Position numbers and translations under genes: made by a program. From contig JABHEG010000042.1 of the NCBI GenBank assembly GCA_018676675.1, positions 1-64,000 on the forward strand: a stretch of DNA of 64,000 bases. The letters are read 5' to 3'. Under the pieces are notes generated by a model. It saw only the letters and a program-made list of their open reading frames with translations. It was not told where the DNA came from and did no database searches. Positions 18,881-28,661 of the stretch are shown here, one piece after another. This stretch comes from Lentisphaerota bacterium (lineage in GTDB: Bacteria > Verrucomicrobiota > Lentisphaeria > Oligosphaerales > JABHEG01). Position 1 is the first letter of the stretch. Each line of letters begins with the position of its first letter.

Positions 18881-21229
18881 TCACTCGGCTTTGAGCGCCA
18901 CCTCCTCGATCGAGAAGTCGTCGAACCAGAATAGGCTGCCAACGGGTGGCGTGCCGCTGGCAAAACAGTATATCTCCGCCACCTCCTCCCAGCCCTCTTC
19001 CGGTGCCGCAATGCACACGGAAAGCTCCTGCCAATCGCCGGCACTGACAGCTTTGTGAATATACTTGAATTGTCCCTTGCTGCCGGGGACTTTGCCGAAC
19101 GGCCCCTGCTTCGTCTTGAGCCACACATTCAAAGCCAGTTCCGTCTCGTTGCTGGTTTTGCACCACACCGAGACGCGGTAGGCCTTCCCGGCCTCGGGCA
19201 TGGGGAATGTGTTGGTGAAGGCCAGGCTTCCTGCCAACGAATCGCTGTTGTCGAACTGCAGACATCCCTTCCCGCTTTTTCCCTCGTTCGGGTCATGGGA
19301 GTGCTTGGCTGTGCTGTGCCGGCTCTTCCACGTACTCCACGTCTCGAAGTCGGAGTCAAACCCGAACCGACAGACGGTCCCCTTCGTCTCGAGTTTGACA
19401 TGGTCCCTGGACATCGCGACGGACGCGATGTGGGGCAGGAAGAACTTCGACTTGGCCATCATGAAGTAATCCTGGAAGAACCGTGCGCGCTTCTTCTGCG
19501 CATCGGTTCCAGCCAGGCGGACGACGGCATCCAAATGCTTCTCGGCTCGACGGACGTCGTCCCGGGTCAGCACGTCCATGTACCGGCAGTCCATCCTCTG
19601 CAGGAAGGGCGCGACGCGTTCGCCCTCGCAGCGTTCCTTGAACCACTCCGTACTGACCATGCGGTCAGTCCAGAGGGCCTCCCAGACCTGGAAGTACTTC
19701 GCCATGTGCGGGGCGGCGTCTCTGCCGACGGCCAGCTCGAACCACTCCCCCAGGATGTCGGCCGTGTCGCGGTCGATGTTCCACAGTAGCGCCCTCTTCA
19801 GGTACTCCTGCGGCGCGTTCTTGAAGTATCTGCCTGGATGCACTTCGTCGTAGTAGAATCTCAGGCCGCTGTTGTGGTAGAGCTTCTTCAGCTGCCGGGC
19901 CACGAAACCGGCCTGGTACGGCGGCACGAAGTAGGACCCTTCGAACGTGTAGTCCCACCATCCGAGGGCCGGCGACACGGCCTTCCATTTGTTCACGTAT
20001 TCCTCGGACTTGGCGCGGGCGATCTCGGGGTCGCAGAAGTATCGCATGTCCCAGGCCAGGACAGGCACGATGTGATCGTCGAGGACGATGCCCTCGGGGG
20101 GCATGTAGACGATGGCATAGGCCAGCAGGCCGAAGTACCGGTCGGGGTATTTCCGCCGGACGATGCGGACCACCTCGTTCACCCACTCGTAGTAGGACTG
20201 TGATTCACACCAGTCCGGGAAATTCCGGTTCTTGTCCCGACACGTGTCGCACCGGCAGATCTGACCGCCGTCGTTGACCCCGAGCGAGTACGTGTAGCAG
20301 TCCGGGTGGTTGTCGAAGTGCTCGATGATCCGGGCAGCTGCTTCTTCGACGATGCCCTCTGCCGTGTAGCACGGCTCCCACGTGGTGACGTATCCCTTTG
20401 GGGTCTTCCAGGCGGGCGGGGGGACGACCCGTTTGCCCTCGAGAACGGGAAAGAACTCGGGATGCGAATCCCGGTACAGATCCGGATCGATAATATTGCC
20501 GATGTTGTGGCTGAACCTGAGATGTAGGGAAAATGTCCCTCCGGTGCGCACGTGCCAGTAGAGCGGCTCCCAGCGTTCCGGGTCACTGGGCACGTAGACC
20601 TTGCCCCAGCCCGAGGAGCCGCGGAACGGGAAAGATGGTGTCTCCCGCACCTCGAGGGTGGGCACGGCGAGAGTACCGAGCTCCGGCACACATTCGCCGA
20701 GCTCGCCGGGGAAAAGCCACCGGACACCTACGTTCCGTCTCAGGAAGTGATGAACCCCGTAGACCGTGTTGAACCCCTTCGACTCGATCGGCACGCCCGC
20801 GATCACCATGTTCCGGTCGTCGGGGAACGTGATCAGGAATCCGTGCGGGCTGGGGAGGTCGAGGCCAAGGGACCGCACGTACTCGGTCAAGCCGAGATGG
20901 ACAGCAATCAGGCCGTCGTCCCGTGCCTGCGCTTCCCGTGCCTTCTCCGGCTCAGTGATCACCTCGATGTCCGCGCCGGTGCTCTTCCGGAGGGTCGCCG
21001 CGAAGTCGTGTGCAGCTAAGTACAGCCAGCTCCCCGGCAGTTGCTTGTTCCATTTCTGCGGCGCATACTCAACCCCAGGCCGGTGAGCCACGAAAATGCG
21101 GCAGCGCGCCTCCCCGTTCTCCACCAGCACCATCCTGCCGGGCTCCCCGCCCGGTTCCTGTGCTCGAGTCGCCACGCAGACGCAGCACATGAGCGCCGAG
21201 ATCGTCGCTGTCAAACGCAATCCTGCCAT
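18881..21229 (-). CDS. Exported DUF4838 protein, alpha-glucuronidase-like
   Basis: A 782-residue protein with a signal peptide (residues 1-24, ending ATRAQ). The N-terminal part has the fold pattern seen in alpha-glucuronidase and related N-terminal domains (DDRNMVIAGVPIESKGFNTVYGVHHFLRR). It continues into the DUF4838 core, with CYTYSLGVNDGGQICRCDTCRDK carrying a Cys cluster (C-x-C-x-x-C) around residue 325 and WWDYTFEGSYFVPPYQAGFV near 430. A C-terminal beta-sandwich (about 620-782) resembles a carbohydrate-binding module. The function is unproven; DUF4838 proteins sit in polysaccharide loci of PVC and Bacteroidetes. The ATG at 21229 gives the signal peptide directly. It is probably cotranscribed with the double beta-helix gene 46 bp downstream. 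Confidence 0.82.
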   Translation of the reverse strand: MAGLRLTATISALMCCVCVATRAQEPGGEPGRMVLVENGEARCRIFVAHRPGVEYAPQKWNKQLPGSWLYLAAHDFAATLRKSTGADIEVITEPEKAREAQARDDGLIAVHLGLTEYVRSLGLDLPSPHGFLITFPDDRNMVIAGVPIESKGFNTVYGVHHFLRRNVGVRWLFPGELGECVPELGTLAVPTLEVRETPSFPFRGSSGWGKVYVPSDPERWEPLYWHVRTGGTFSLHLRFSHNIGNIIDPDLYRDSHPEFFPVLEGKRVVPPPAWKTPKGYVTTWEPCYTAEGIVEEAAARIIEHFDNHPDCYTYSLGVNDGGQICRCDTCRDKNRNFPDWCESQSYYEWVNEVVRIVRRKYPDRYFGLLAYAIVYMPPEGIVLDDHIVPVLAWDMRYFCDPEIARAKSEEYVNKWKAVSPALGWWDYTFEGSYFVPPYQAGFVARQLKKLYHNSGLRFYYDEVHPGRYFKNAPQEYLKRALLWNIDRDTADILGEWFELAVGRDAAPHMAKYFQVWEALWTDRMVSTEWFKERCEGERVAPFLQRMDCRYMDVLTRDDVRRAEKHLDAVVRLAGTDAQKKRARFFQDYFMMAKSKFFLPHIASVAMSRDHVKLETKGTVCRFGFDSDFETWSTWKSRHSTAKHSHDPNEGKSGKGCLQFDNSDSLAGSLAFTNTFPMPEAGKAYRVSVWCKTSNETELALNVWLKTKQGPFGKVPGSKGQFKYIHKAVSAGDWQELSVCIAAPEEGWEEVAEIYCFASGTPPVGSLFWFDDFSIEEVALKAE

Positions 21230-21509
21230 GGTGTGAACTCCTGAGTTCGGGCCCCCGCGACCGAGGACCAACCGCACCGAACAGATAGTGGGTCATGGGG
21301 TTAAGCCACGACCAAGGACTTTCAATAATCGCCCAAAACCGCCAAACAGCAAGCACGCTGAGCCATCCATCTTTGTACGACCCTCATCTCTGCGGCGTCC
21401 CCCTTGGTTCCGCCGGCGCCCAGGGGCACGTCATGCTTCTTGAATGACCCGTTTGACCGCCATGATCGGGCCGAGGCCAAGCGAAGGGACAGGCGACGTG
21501 TCCTTCCAA

Positions 21510-23591
21510 CTACGGGAAAGCCGGCGCCGTGAACGCCGACTTCATCTGCCAGGCGGTGACCCTGTCGAACGTGAGGTCCCCTGTCGCGTGCAGAGCGACG
21601 TGGTCGTCGATCGCTGCACCGGCCTCCCGCGGCTTGTCTGCCATCACGACTTGGCGTTCATTGGCAAACACCTCCACAAGCGTGCTGTCGACGAAGATAC
21701 GGAGTGTCAGCGCCTCGCCCTGCTTGAGTTTGAACGGGGCCTGCTCAGCGCCCACAAAGAGCAGGCCTTCCGCGGGGTCCACTTTGATGTGAAGTCCGTC
21801 CTTGCCCTCTGCATCGCAGAGGACATTCACGCCCAGACGATGCTCGTCCGGCTTCTTTACCAAGACCGTAAGTTCAAGGTGATCGCCTTTGATGCCCTGC
21901 AGCACCACAGAATCGCCTGTCGCGACCGAGATACCGGCCCGGGTCTGCTCGTCGTAGCGCAGGCTTTCCAGCTCGCGAATCGGTCGGAATCGCATGATTC
22001 CGTCATCCGGCAGCTCCATTTCCGCGGGTAGCGACTGGACTCCCTTCGTATGGCCACCGAAGTACCACGCCCAGTTGACCCGCCTGCCGTCTGGAGTCAG
22101 CAACGACTCGGGAGCAAAGTACCTCTTGCTTGACCCGCCCATCAGGGCGTGCTGCTCCGGCAGGAACTGCTCGTCTTTGAAGTCGCCGATGAAGTAACGG
22201 CAGCCGAGACGGTGGCTGATGCACACCAGCACCCACTTGTTGCCGAGCTTGAAGAAATTCGGGCAGGAGATGTCTTCGCCCTCCGCGACGTCCAGCTTCT
22301 CCTCGTCAAAATCCGGATGCAGGAGGCCGCCGATGAATTCCCAGTCCTTGAGATTCTTGGACTTCATGATGGCGGGCGGTTCCTTGCTGCTGACGCCGTT
22401 CAAGCCGTAGTACATCCCGTCCATGGCCCAGATGTCGGGATCGAAGTACCGCACGTTCTCCATGAGCTGGCCGTTCTCGTCCCTGGGCAGCATGACCTGG
22501 GGCTTGCTCCACGTGTCCAGATTGTCGTCCAACCCGTACATGATCCAGTTTCTGTTGGATCCCTGCCCGTGGTAGACCATGGCCGGCTTGCCCTCTTGCG
22601 TGAAGAACCCGGTGCCGCTGAACATGCCGTGCCCGGTTGTGGGTGGCGCGAGTACGGTTGGGTGCCACGTCCAGTGGACCATGTCTGGGCTCGAAACGTG
22701 GGCGAACACAAAGCCTGTGTGGTTCTTGTAGATGTAGTGCAAATGGTAGCGGCCCCCGTAAAAGAACGCCGGGTTGGGATCGAATGGACTACCCATGGAA
22801 AAGGTCGGATGCGCCAGGTGGTAGATCGCCCAGTTGTCCGGCGGATTCTCCGGCCACGCCGGCGTCTCCGGGACGTATGGGCCGGTGAATTCCGGGAGTT
22901 CTCCACGCCGGTGAAGCATGTCTGCCTCGGCCTCCGTCCGGGCGGCACAGACCATGGCGCCTTCGCCCAGGATCAGTCGACCGTTCTTCAGTTTTGCGCC
23001 GACGAGCTTGGCGTGTGGATAGCGCCCCGTGCGGTCGACCAGTTTGTCGCCGCTGAAATCCCACCACGCGTAGGGCTTGACCGACGACTCCCGGTTCGGT
23101 TCGAGAGCTCCCAGTTCGTCCGCGGTCAACGCTCTGTCGTAGATCCGGGCATCCTCGATGGCTCCGCCGATGCTGCCGGTCCCATCGATGTGCCGCACGC
23201 CGAACACGGCAACGTTGTCTTTGCCGCTGAGCAGGTCGATGTTTTTGGCTTTGTATGAAGCATACGGTTTCCCGTTGCGGTAGATGGAAATGGTGTCGTC
23301 TTTGTACACGATAGCCATCTGCAGCAGCGTCTTGCCCTCCGTCGTCTCGGAGGGATACTCGCTTTGGGCTTTCTGCGTGCGGCTGAAGTGATTGCTCCCC
23401 GCCATCCATCGGTCGGGTGCGAGCTCGGCAAAGACAATCCCGTCGAACATGTCCCCGCGCTGAACCGTCAGGATACTGCCGGCGCGCTGGCTCCTGTCCG
23501 TCAACTCGACCCACGAGACCAGCGTCTTGTCCGTACTTGCAGCATGAATCGCAGTTGTCATCGTCACCACCATTGCTATTGCTTTTCTCAT
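21510..23591 (-). CDS. GH32-like five-bladed propeller hydrolase (atypical)
   Basis: A 693-residue exported protein with a signal peptide (MRKAIAMVVTMTTAIHAA). A LamG-like sandwich (about 30-205) precedes a GH32-type beta-propeller (about 240-540) and a C-terminal beta-sandwich typical of GH32. The blade-1 motif is SPFDPNPAFFYGG instead of W-M-N-D-P-N-G, and keeps the nucleophile Asp (D271). YFDPDIW keeps the transition-state Asp (D384). The third motif reads EDISCPNFF: Ser (S442) stands where GH32 has the acid/base Glu next to Cys, with E439 and D440 just before. It is probably a fructosidase-fold glycosidase of unusual specificity. It is divergent from the DUF1080 gene. Confidence 0.85.
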   Translation of the reverse strand: MRKAIAMVVTMTTAIHAASTDKTLVSWVELTDRSQRAGSILTVQRGDMFDGIVFAELAPDRWMAGSNHFSRTQKAQSEYPSETTEGKTLLQMAIVYKDDTISIYRNGKPYASYKAKNIDLLSGKDNVAVFGVRHIDGTGSIGGAIEDARIYDRALTADELGALEPNRESSVKPYAWWDFSGDKLVDRTGRYPHAKLVGAKLKNGRLILGEGAMVCAARTEAEADMLHRRGELPEFTGPYVPETPAWPENPPDNWAIYHLAHPTFSMGSPFDPNPAFFYGGRYHLHYIYKNHTGFVFAHVSSPDMVHWTWHPTVLAPPTTGHGMFSGTGFFTQEGKPAMVYHGQGSNRNWIMYGLDDNLDTWSKPQVMLPRDENGQLMENVRYFDPDIWAMDGMYYGLNGVSSKEPPAIMKSKNLKDWEFIGGLLHPDFDEEKLDVAEGEDISCPNFFKLGNKWVLVCISHRLGCRYFIGDFKDEQFLPEQHALMGGSSKRYFAPESLLTPDGRRVNWAWYFGGHTKGVQSLPAEMELPDDGIMRFRPIRELESLRYDEQTRAGISVATGDSVVLQGIKGDHLELTVLVKKPDEHRLGVNVLCDAEGKDGLHIKVDPAEGLLFVGAEQAPFKLKQGEALTLRIFVDSTLVEVFANERQVVMADKPREAGAAIDDHVALHATGDLTFDRVTAWQMKSAFTAPAFP

Positions 23592-23910
23592 TGCTCTCGC
23601 TTCTTCCACTCTTAATCCCACTCCTCGTCCCGCTCTCCATCAGTCTGCCGTCTGGGATTGAGAACAGCATTAAGAGCGAGATGAAGAGTCTCTATGTCGA
23701 GTTGGCCGTTGCCCAGATGCCCATCCTGCCACGCTTGCGGCATGGTCAAAGATAGACGGTCGACGGGTGTTGCGGTACTGCAAAACGGGGCCGATTCCGA
23801 ATGTTTCTCAGACAAGAACGGAGTTTACGGCCGGTGGTTATCTCCGTTGCGGGGCATATTGAGGGCAACGACCAGTTCGACGCAAGAACAACGCAACAAG
23901 GAGCAAAGCC
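23592..23910. other. Divergent intergenic region, GH32-like / DUF1080
   Basis: A 319-bp gap between two divergent genes. CTCTTAAT at 23609-23616 and ATTAAGAG at 23669-23676 form an 8-bp inverted repeat in the leader of the GH32-like gene. AAGGAG precedes the DUF1080 ATG by 7 bp. I saw no clear promoter pair or small gene. Confidence 0.5.
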
Positions 23911-24657
23911 ATGCGTTTCCCAGTAGCCGTAACCGCTATCGGTCTATCCATCTTGTTGAGTCCCGTCCTCTCGGGAGTTGACGCCGAGAAGCCGCCAACG
24001 CCGCTCCCGCAATGGAGACCGCTGTTCAACGGCAAAGACTTGTCCGGCTGGGTCGATGTGAATACGTCGGCGGACACCTGGTACGTGGAGGACGGCCTGT
24101 TGGTCTGTAAGGGCAAGCCCATTGGCGTCATGCGATCGGAGAAGCAGTATGAGAACTTCATCCTGCACATCGAGTGGCGGCACATGGAGCCGGGCGGGAA
24201 CTCAGGCGTGTTCGCGTGGTGCGATGCTGTGCCCGGTCGGAACCGGCTACCGAAGGGCATGGAGATACAGATGCTTGAACTGGACTGGGTTAAGCTCCGT
24301 ACAAAGCCCGGGAAGACGCCGCCGCCGATCGCCTACGTCCATGGGGAGTTGTTCGGGGCGGGTGGCCTGAAGGCGACGCCTGACAATCCACGCGGGAATC
24401 GCAGCAAGTCGTTGGAGAACCGCTGCCTGCCGCACGGGCAGTGGAATGTCTACGATGCGGTGTGTGTCGACGGCGCCGTGAAGCTCTCGGTGAACGGCAA
24501 GTTCGTGAACAGCATTCGCAACTCATCGGTGCGTAAGGGCTACCTCTGCCTGGAATCGGAGGGCGCCGAGATCCACTTCCGCAATATTCAGATCATGGAA
24601 CTGCCCCCCGGCATCACCACACCCAAGCAGATCGCCCCAGTGATAGGGGAGCAGTAG
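23911..24657 (+). CDS. DUF1080 (3-keto-disaccharide hydrolase type) protein
   Basis: A 248-residue exported protein with a signal peptide ([25 protein letters not shown]). It is a single DUF1080 domain, recognised by [34 protein letters not shown] and [13 protein letters not shown], a concanavalin-like sandwich. The family is now annotated as 3-keto-disaccharide hydrolase because members cleave 3-keto-glycosides made by dedicated dehydrogenases. FAD oxidoreductases and a Gfo/Idh/MocA enzyme are encoded in the same window, which would fit such an oxidise-then-cleave route. AAGGAG lies 7 bp before the ATG. The gene converges with the double FAD gene. Confidence 0.93.
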   Translation: MRFPVAVTAIGLSILLSPVLSGVDAEKPPTPLPQWRPLFNGKDLSGWVDVNTSADTWYVEDGLLVCKGKPIGVMRSEKQYENFILHIEWRHMEPGGNSGVFAWCDAVPGRNRLPKGMEIQMLELDWVKLRTKPGKTPPPIAYVHGELFGAGGLKATPDNPRGNRSKSLENRCLPHGQWNVYDAVCVDGAVKLSVNGKFVNSIRNSSVRKGYLCLESEGAEIHFRNIQIMELPPGITTPKQIAPVIGEQ

Positions 24658-24659
24658 GG

Positions 24660-24700
24660 GGAGCTGTGGCCAGCCCCCCTCTTGCGTACCACAGAGCTCC
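24660..24700. terminator. Hairpin between convergent genes
   Basis: GGAGCTGTGG at 24660-24669 pairs with CCACAGAGCTCC at 24689-24700, a 10-bp stem with a 2-base bulge, starting 3 bp after the DUF1080 stop. No T-run follows, so termination is plausible but unproven. Confidence 0.4.
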
Positions 24701-24782
24701 AGCGGGCTGTCGACATGGGCGGTTGCGGGACACTCGACCGTATCGGCCGGGCCGTAGTAGATCCTGACCTCACCGGAATCCT

Positions 24783-27700
24783 CTATTCTCCCAGCATGCT
24801 CTGGGCGAGTCGGGCGAGGGGGCCGTTGGTGCCGGTGGCGGCGCGTTCGAGGACGGGCTCTGCGTCCGTTCCCCTGTCCCCGCACTGCCGGAGAGCACAG
24901 GCTGCCATGAGTTCATTGGCGCTGCCGTTCCCGTTCTGATCTCGGAGCAGCTTCTGGAGCGCGGGGATGGCGGCTCTCGATCCGGTCGCGCCCAGCGAGA
25001 CGGCAACAGCTCGGAACCGACCGCCGCTATTGACCGCCCCGGCTTCGGTGAGGGCGGCGAGGGCGTCGATCGCAGCCGGGGCTCTCGATCTGCCCAGGGC
25101 CCACATGAGCTGGGTGCCCCGGTCCATACCGTCGCTCTCCTTGCGGTGTTTCAGATCGCCCGTCTTCAAGATTGCGTTTGCGGCTGAGACAAGCGCAGGG
25201 ACTCCGGTGGCATCACCGAGAATTCCCAGGACGTGGGCGTAGGCGAGTCTGTCGTGGCCATCGGTCTGTGTATAGGCCTGCCGCAGCAGGGGCAGCGCGC
25301 GCGTTGGCTCTGCAAGCACAGTGCCGAGGCCGCTGTAGCTCTGCGGCAGTGCTGCCACGGCTTCCGTCAGAGTTGCCTGCTTCACCGGGTATGAATCGGC
25401 ATGGGACTTCGTCCTTCTGTCCAGAATGCCGGCCTCTATGAGGTGCGCCTGGAGGGCCTTGATGTCAATGCCCCGCAGTGAGCATTTCGAGCCGGCAGCC
25501 ATGGTCGCAGCAATCCCAGCGGCGTAACCGATGTTCTGAAGATCCGGCTGCATGCGCACGATCGGCATCGCATCGCGGTGCGCACTGATTCCGAGTCCGA
25601 CGACGAGGATACCGTCCAACCCTCTTGGCAGGAGGCAGCGATAGGGCACGTAGCTGTGGAACTGCTTCCGGTGCTTGCCCGGCTGACGTGCGGGGCGCAG
25701 CATGAAGTAGGCGTGGGTCTGGTAGCCATGGCTGTCGTAGTCGCTTCTGGCGTAGGTGATCGTGTCCGGAAATGTCCGGCGGTTGAGCTGGTCGAGCCAG
25801 TCCAGCTCGTAGTCGCCGATAATCCGCTGCCGTTCCCGTGATGCAACGATCTGGCCACGGTCGAACGAACGGTCCGGGAACGTCATCATGGCGGCGGTGA
25901 CATCCACCGGATCGGCGGCATCGATGGGTGTACGGTTGCCGTTGATGTAGCTCGCCCCGACCTCACGTGGCGGGATATGGGACTTCTGCAGTGCAAAGAA
26001 CGGCTCAACGAACTGGGTCTGTGCCCCGGCCGCCGCTGCGATGTCCGCATTCCCCGTGCCATCGACAACCACGTTCGCCTTGACGATTCCGCGCCCGAAC
26101 GGTGTGGCGACAATGACACCGGTCACACGGTTGCCCTCGGTCAGTGCCCCGCACCCGAGCGTCCCGAACCAGACCTCGCCCCCCGCTTTGCGGAGTTCGC
26201 TGAGGTAGAAGTGCATTCGGGCCTCGATTGGGTTTTCCGGCGATTCTCTCGCGAATCCGACGCGGTTCCCGTACCAGTACTTCCCGATCATCCCAAGCGT
26301 GCCGACCCCGCCAAGCCCGTGCAGGTATTCCAACACGAGTGTCCTGGCGCCGTGCCGCGCCGCCGCAATGCCCGCCGGTGCGCCGGAGGTGCCGCCGCCG
26401 ACCACGACGACGTCATACTGGCCGAGAACAGGCAGCGGATGACCGGGATCTTGAGCGTGTTGGGCACTGTCCCCGGGGCGCAGTCCGGCGAGTGCTTCGC
26501 GGACCTCTCCGGGTACGGGTGCTGAGGAGGGAGCTCCTGTTGCGACCGTCGCCGTGCCGGTCTCGGGCAGATCCGTGCTGCGTGTAGCCAGCAGCCTGCC
26601 CAAACGCGCGCCGACAACGATCATGTTCACCGGTCGCAGCAGCTTCCCAGCTGTTCCCCGGGAGACATCGGAGTATCCGCCGAGCACCCAGAGCCCTTCC
26701 GTCTGGACGGGCTGGCAGGATTCCAGCGCGAAAGCGTCTGTGGTCCGCCACTCGGTGTCGGTTGCAGCTCGAGACATGATCTGCGCTCCCGGGATCACGA
26801 GCGGGATGTCGGCAGTGAACAGTTGCGTCGGGTTGTAGCAAAGCTCCCGAACTCGTGTTTCCAGGGCCATGCGCGACGCGAGGTCGTCGGCCCGCTCTTG
26901 AGTCAGTGCGCACTCGTACCAAGCCGCTTGTTTCTCGGCGGCTCGTCGCCCCTTGATATCGTAGACTGAGACCGGGAAGGGGAGTTTGCGCACAGTGAGG
27001 CCGTCGCGCGTGGTCGGTTCGCCGGCAATCGTGACCCAGCGGACGGTGGTCTCTGCAGGCTGCGGCTTCCGCAGAGGGACACCGGCCAGTCTGGCGAGGA
27101 CCGCATGTTCGGTGCAGTCCAGGACCACCTTGGCCCGGACGGCCTGGCGCCCCATCCGGTTACTCATCACCAATCCCGAAACTCGGCCGGTTGAATCACG
27201 GAGCAGACCCGTCGGGTACGTCCCGAAGAGGAACGGCACGCCGGCGTTCTGAAGCGTGCGCTCCAGAGCCTTCTTCGCGTGCAGCGGTCGTATGGCCGAC
27301 GCTTCAGTTGTGACCTGTTCGACAGTGGCTGCAACGAACTTGATGTCGCCGAGGAGAATGCGTTGACATCTGACCTGGCGTGTAAACAGCATCCTGACGT
27401 AGCGCGCCGGTTGCTTGATCGGGACTGTGAACTCCTGCCGGTCGCCCCACACAATGCACCTGAACCGGCCCAGGTCGCGCCAGGCCTCCCCGTCCGGACT
27501 GGTCTGCACGGCAAGGTCTTTCACCTCGAAGTCGCGGGGGCGCCTGAAAGCGTTAGCCGCGATCTCACGGACGCTGACGATCTTCCCCAGATCAGCCGTG
27601 ATTGTGACGTCGTTCTCGTATTGGACACTTTCGTGTTGGGGATCCGTCGCGGAACGGGTACGGCGAAGACGGGATGGGGGGGCCGTATCAGGGTGTCTCT

Positions 27701-28052
27701 TCTGCGACGGTCTGTCGGCAGTGTAAGTGTAGTGGAGGCCGGGTTCGTCCCTGGCAAAGGGGTCGTTGTAGAGCCGTTGCGCCAGCCCTTCCCCAGGTTC
27801 CTCGCCCGGCTCGAGCCAGAGCTGCATGGTCCCGGCAATGTCCTCGCCCAGATAGTTGCGGGACGTGATCACGAGCACCGTTGCCCCAGCCTGTGCTGCG
27901 GACTCCGCAGCTGCAACAGCACCGCAGCCGCCGCCGGCAATCACAATGTCCACATCGCGCACGATGGGGACGGCTTTCGGTGTGGCCGTTTGTGCGCCGA
28001 GAGACAGTGGCAGAAGGACACACAGCACAATGCAGGAGAGAGATTTCTGCAC
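24783..28052 (-). CDS. Fused double FAD oxidoreductase with discoidin insert and HEAT tail
   Basis: A 1089-residue exported protein (signal peptide 1-20, ending LSLGAQ). There are two FAD-binding modules: the first with IVIAGGGCGAVAAAESA near residue 38, the second with VVVVGGGTSGAPAG near 550. The first is interrupted at about 140-240 by a discoidin (F5/8 type C)-like sandwich with VTITADLGKIVSVREI and ARYVRMLF. Residues from about 920 to the end are Ala/Leu-rich HEAT-like repeats. Both modules look like FAD_oxidored proteins that normally occur singly at 450-650 residues, so this is a fusion. The start is GTG, 8 bp after AAGGAG. The substrate is unknown. It is divergent from the sulfatase pair. 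Confidence 0.85.
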   Translation of the reverse strand: MQKSLSCIVLCVLLPLSLGAQTATPKAVPIVRDVDIVIAGGGCGAVAAAESAAQAGATVLVITSRNYLGEDIAGTMQLWLEPGEEPGEGLAQRLYNDPFARDEPGLHYTYTADRPSQKRHPDTAPPSRLRRTRSATDPQHESVQYENDVTITADLGKIVSVREIAANAFRRPRDFEVKDLAVQTSPDGEAWRDLGRFRCIVWGDRQEFTVPIKQPARYVRMLFTRQVRCQRILLGDIKFVAATVEQVTTEASAIRPLHAKKALERTLQNAGVPFLFGTYPTGLLRDSTGRVSGLVMSNRMGRQAVRAKVVLDCTEHAVLARLAGVPLRKPQPAETTVRWVTIAGEPTTRDGLTVRKLPFPVSVYDIKGRRAAEKQAAWYECALTQERADDLASRMALETRVRELCYNPTQLFTADIPLVIPGAQIMSRAATDTEWRTTDAFALESCQPVQTEGLWVLGGYSDVSRGTAGKLLRPVNMIVVGARLGRLLATRSTDLPETGTATVATGAPSSAPVPGEVREALAGLRPGDSAQHAQDPGHPLPVLGQYDVVVVGGGTSGAPAGIAAARHGARTLVLEYLHGLGGVGTLGMIGKYWYGNRVGFARESPENPIEARMHFYLSELRKAGGEVWFGTLGCGALTEGNRVTGVIVATPFGRGIVKANVVVDGTGNADIAAAAGAQTQFVEPFFALQKSHIPPREVGASYINGNRTPIDAADPVDVTAAMMTFPDRSFDRGQIVASRERQRIIGDYELDWLDQLNRRTFPDTITYARSDYDSHGYQTHAYFMLRPARQPGKHRKQFHSYVPYRCLLPRGLDGILVVGLGISAHRDAMPIVRMQPDLQNIGYAAGIAATMAAGSKCSLRGIDIKALQAHLIEAGILDRRTKSHADSYPVKQATLTEAVAALPQSYSGLGTVLAEPTRALPLLRQAYTQTDGHDRLAYAHVLGILGDATGVPALVSAANAILKTGDLKHRKESDGMDRGTQLMWALGRSRAPAAIDALAALTEAGAVNSGGRFRAVAVSLGATGSRAAIPALQKLLRDQNGNGSANELMAACALRQCGDRGTDAEPVLERAATGTNGPLARLAQSMLGE

Positions 28053-28661
28053 CCGAACGTCTCCTTTGTTCCGTGGCAGTTGCTTGTGCAGCCAAGCTGC
28101 AGTGTCACGGAAGCCCGTTTCAAGATCACTGTCTACACTTATCGTTCTGCATTCCCCGGAGTAGAATTTGCGTTACTATCCATTTCCAAGAGAAGTGAGG
28201 CAAGGGGCCGTGCTCTCTCATGGAACGCGGAGACGTTGCTGATTCGCGCACTCCACGACCCGGTCGGTGTTGCGGCGGTGCAGTTGCTCATCTTCGGGGG
28301 GAGGCGGCATGAACGCCTTGCGCACGGAACCAATCTCGCTCACCACCCACACGAGGTGGGTGGGGTCGTAGGGCCATGTGTCACGGTTTCTCGGCCCTTA
28401 ACTGACTTCTTGAGAGACGACCCTCCAACGGGGGCGTGTTTCCTGGAGGGCGTGTCGCGTGCCGGTCAGAGCTTCTTCGGGGAAGGCTGCTCCTCGACCG
28501 CCGGAGTCTCGTTCAAGCGCTAAAGTACGGGCGTGCCGCGAACCGGAACCGATCGGAACGCAGTTCGCGATCCGGGGCCGCGATATGTTTGCGCGAGAGG
28601 ATTGCCTCACACTTCGCGACGGGAGTGGGGGCGCGATGGAACAGAGATCCCGGGAGTAAGC
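28053..28661. other. 609-bp divergent intergenic region without a clear gene
   Basis: No convincing gene is present. Ribosome-binding sites lie at both ends. A perfect 7-bp hairpin (CCACCCA at 28343-28349, TGGGTGG at 28357-28363) lies near the middle. On the minus strand, about 28225-28385, one frame reads protein-like for some 50 codons (including THLVWVVSEIGSVRKAF) before a stop, without a usable ATG; it could be a gene remnant or chance. Confidence 0.5.
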
